DNA of 64,000 nt from DYGA01 sp964540695 (GTDB lineage: Bacteria; Patescibacteriota; Patescibacteriia; S139-126), in the NCBI GenBank assembly GCA_964540695.1, contig CAZINS010000003.1, positions 10,734-74,733 on the forward strand, in the 5' to 3' direction. The notes under the pieces are model-generated. The model made no database searches. It worked only from the letters and a program-made list of their open reading frames with translations, and was not told the DNA's origin. A program made the position numbers and the translations under genes. This document shows, one piece after another, positions 61,089 to 64,000 of the stretch (within the stretch, counting starts at the first letter, position 1; every line of letters begins with the position of its first letter).

Positions 61089-61292
61089 ATGATTAATAAT
61101 TATAGTAATTTTCAAAAAGAAAATATTATTAAAGGAATCAAAAAAAGATTATTTCTCCCCCACCTACAAAAACTTAATTACAAGCAGTTAAAAGAACATC
61201 ACCCCAACGATCTAAAAGACGCCCTTGAATATATTTCATCAATCCATGATCTTCCCTACGAAGATATAAAAGAAATATTTAAAAATAATTAA
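61089..61292 (+). CDS. Hypothetical protein, 67 aa
   Basis: Small, basic, soluble, with a helical repeat-like end (PNDLKDALEYISSIHDLPYEDI). AAGGAGG precedes ATG 61089, and it has its own promoter and terminator. No family. It converges with the 5S gene. Confidence 0.6.
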   Translation: MINNYSNFQKENIIKGIKKRLFLPHLQKLNYKQLKEHHPNDLKDALEYISSIHDLPYEDIKEIFKNN

Positions 61293-61298
61293 AACAAT

Positions 61299-61323
61299 AA
61301 GCCGAGTATAAACTCGGCTTTTT
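61299..61323. terminator. Intrinsic terminator (bidirectional between small gene and 5S)
   Basis: A stem AAGCCGAG / CTCGGCTT with TATAAA loop; T-run on the plus strand, weaker on the minus strand. Confidence 0.8.
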
Positions 61324-61340
61324 CAATTTAAAATAAGATA

Positions 61341-61458
61341 CATTGTTCCCGCGCCGACCTACTTTCCCCGATTGAGTATCATCGGCGCTGATAGGCTTAA
61401 CTGCCGTGTTCGGAATGAGAACGGGTGTGGCCCTATCGCTGTAGGCACGGGAACAATG
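61341..61458 (-). rRNA. rrf: 5S ribosomal RNA
   Basis: About 118 nt. Minus strand shows the conserved loop CCACACCCGTTCTCATTCCG, CGGCAGTTAAGCC and GGCGCGGGAAC. The closing helix extends beyond the normal ends (AAGATACATTGTTCCCG pairing on both sides), a processing stem. Confidence 0.95.
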
Positions 61459-61511
61459 TATCTTATTTAAGATAAATATATATTGTAAAAAAATAGTCAA
61501 TACAATTCTTG

Positions 61512-64000
<2,489 letters not shown>

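Overview
The window is AT-rich, densely packed bacterial DNA read with the standard code (several genes end in TGA). Gene content points to a small-genome Patescibacteria/CPR-type bacterium. The evidence is many short lineage-type hypotheticals, a Thermus-like EF-P, a membrane-anchored FtsK/RodZ/RecA block, type IV pilus ATPases (PilB start, PilT), bactofilin-like and CapA-like surface proteins, and few biosynthetic genes (GlyA, Ddl, MurI, PlsY, PgsA). This placement is inferred from gene content; no phylogeny was run.

Layout. 1-5.5 kb: start of a PilB/GspE ATPase, a cold-shock protein, a tiny HExxH protein, a fatty acid desaturase with an operator-like palindrome, an RRM RNA-binding protein with a switch-like leader, PlsY, and a possible structured RNA. 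5.6-12.8 kb: ABC exporter, a coupled surface protein/histidine kinase/response regulator operon, and an SdpR/SdpI-like pair. 12.8-31 kb: membrane and envelope genes, a Trm9-like methyltransferase divergent from Elp3, GlyA, Ddl, a DEDD exonuclease, YchF, PgsA/CapA/Trm11-like, rpsF-ssb-rpsR and efp. 31.7-43.6 kb: recA, rodZ-like, ftsK, murI, phosphohexomutase, an ECF sigma with a candidate anti-sigma partner, a UvrD-type helicase and pilT.

43.6-45.6 kb is the clearest accessory region. A GC-richer three-gene cassette (Xre regulator, HExxH protease, truncated hydrolase) lies between perfect 123-bp inverted repeats, one abutting tRNA-Lys. Beside it is a GC-rich island with a duplicated tRNA-Arg 3' end. 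45.7-56 kb: HU, YmdB, RNase Y, ClpP, NrnA, an SPFH protein, RbfA, IF-2 and a degenerate DHH paralog. 56-59.3 kb: five tRNAs (including a rare Ile-UAU), RluA, CMP kinase and L19. 59.4-64 kb: a lysine-rich peptide, endonuclease Q, a small protein, then 5S and partial 23S rRNA on the minus strand.

The genes form small operons. Translation and RNA modification dominate (Elp3/Trm9, Trm11-like, RluA, EF-P, IF-2, RbfA, RNase Y). A second theme is surface sensing and secretion. The most notable candidates are the compact Elp3-Trm9 wobble-uridine pair, the inverted-repeat cassette, two repair-type nucleases ending in clamp-binding-like QxxLF tails, and the tRNA-Ile(UAU).
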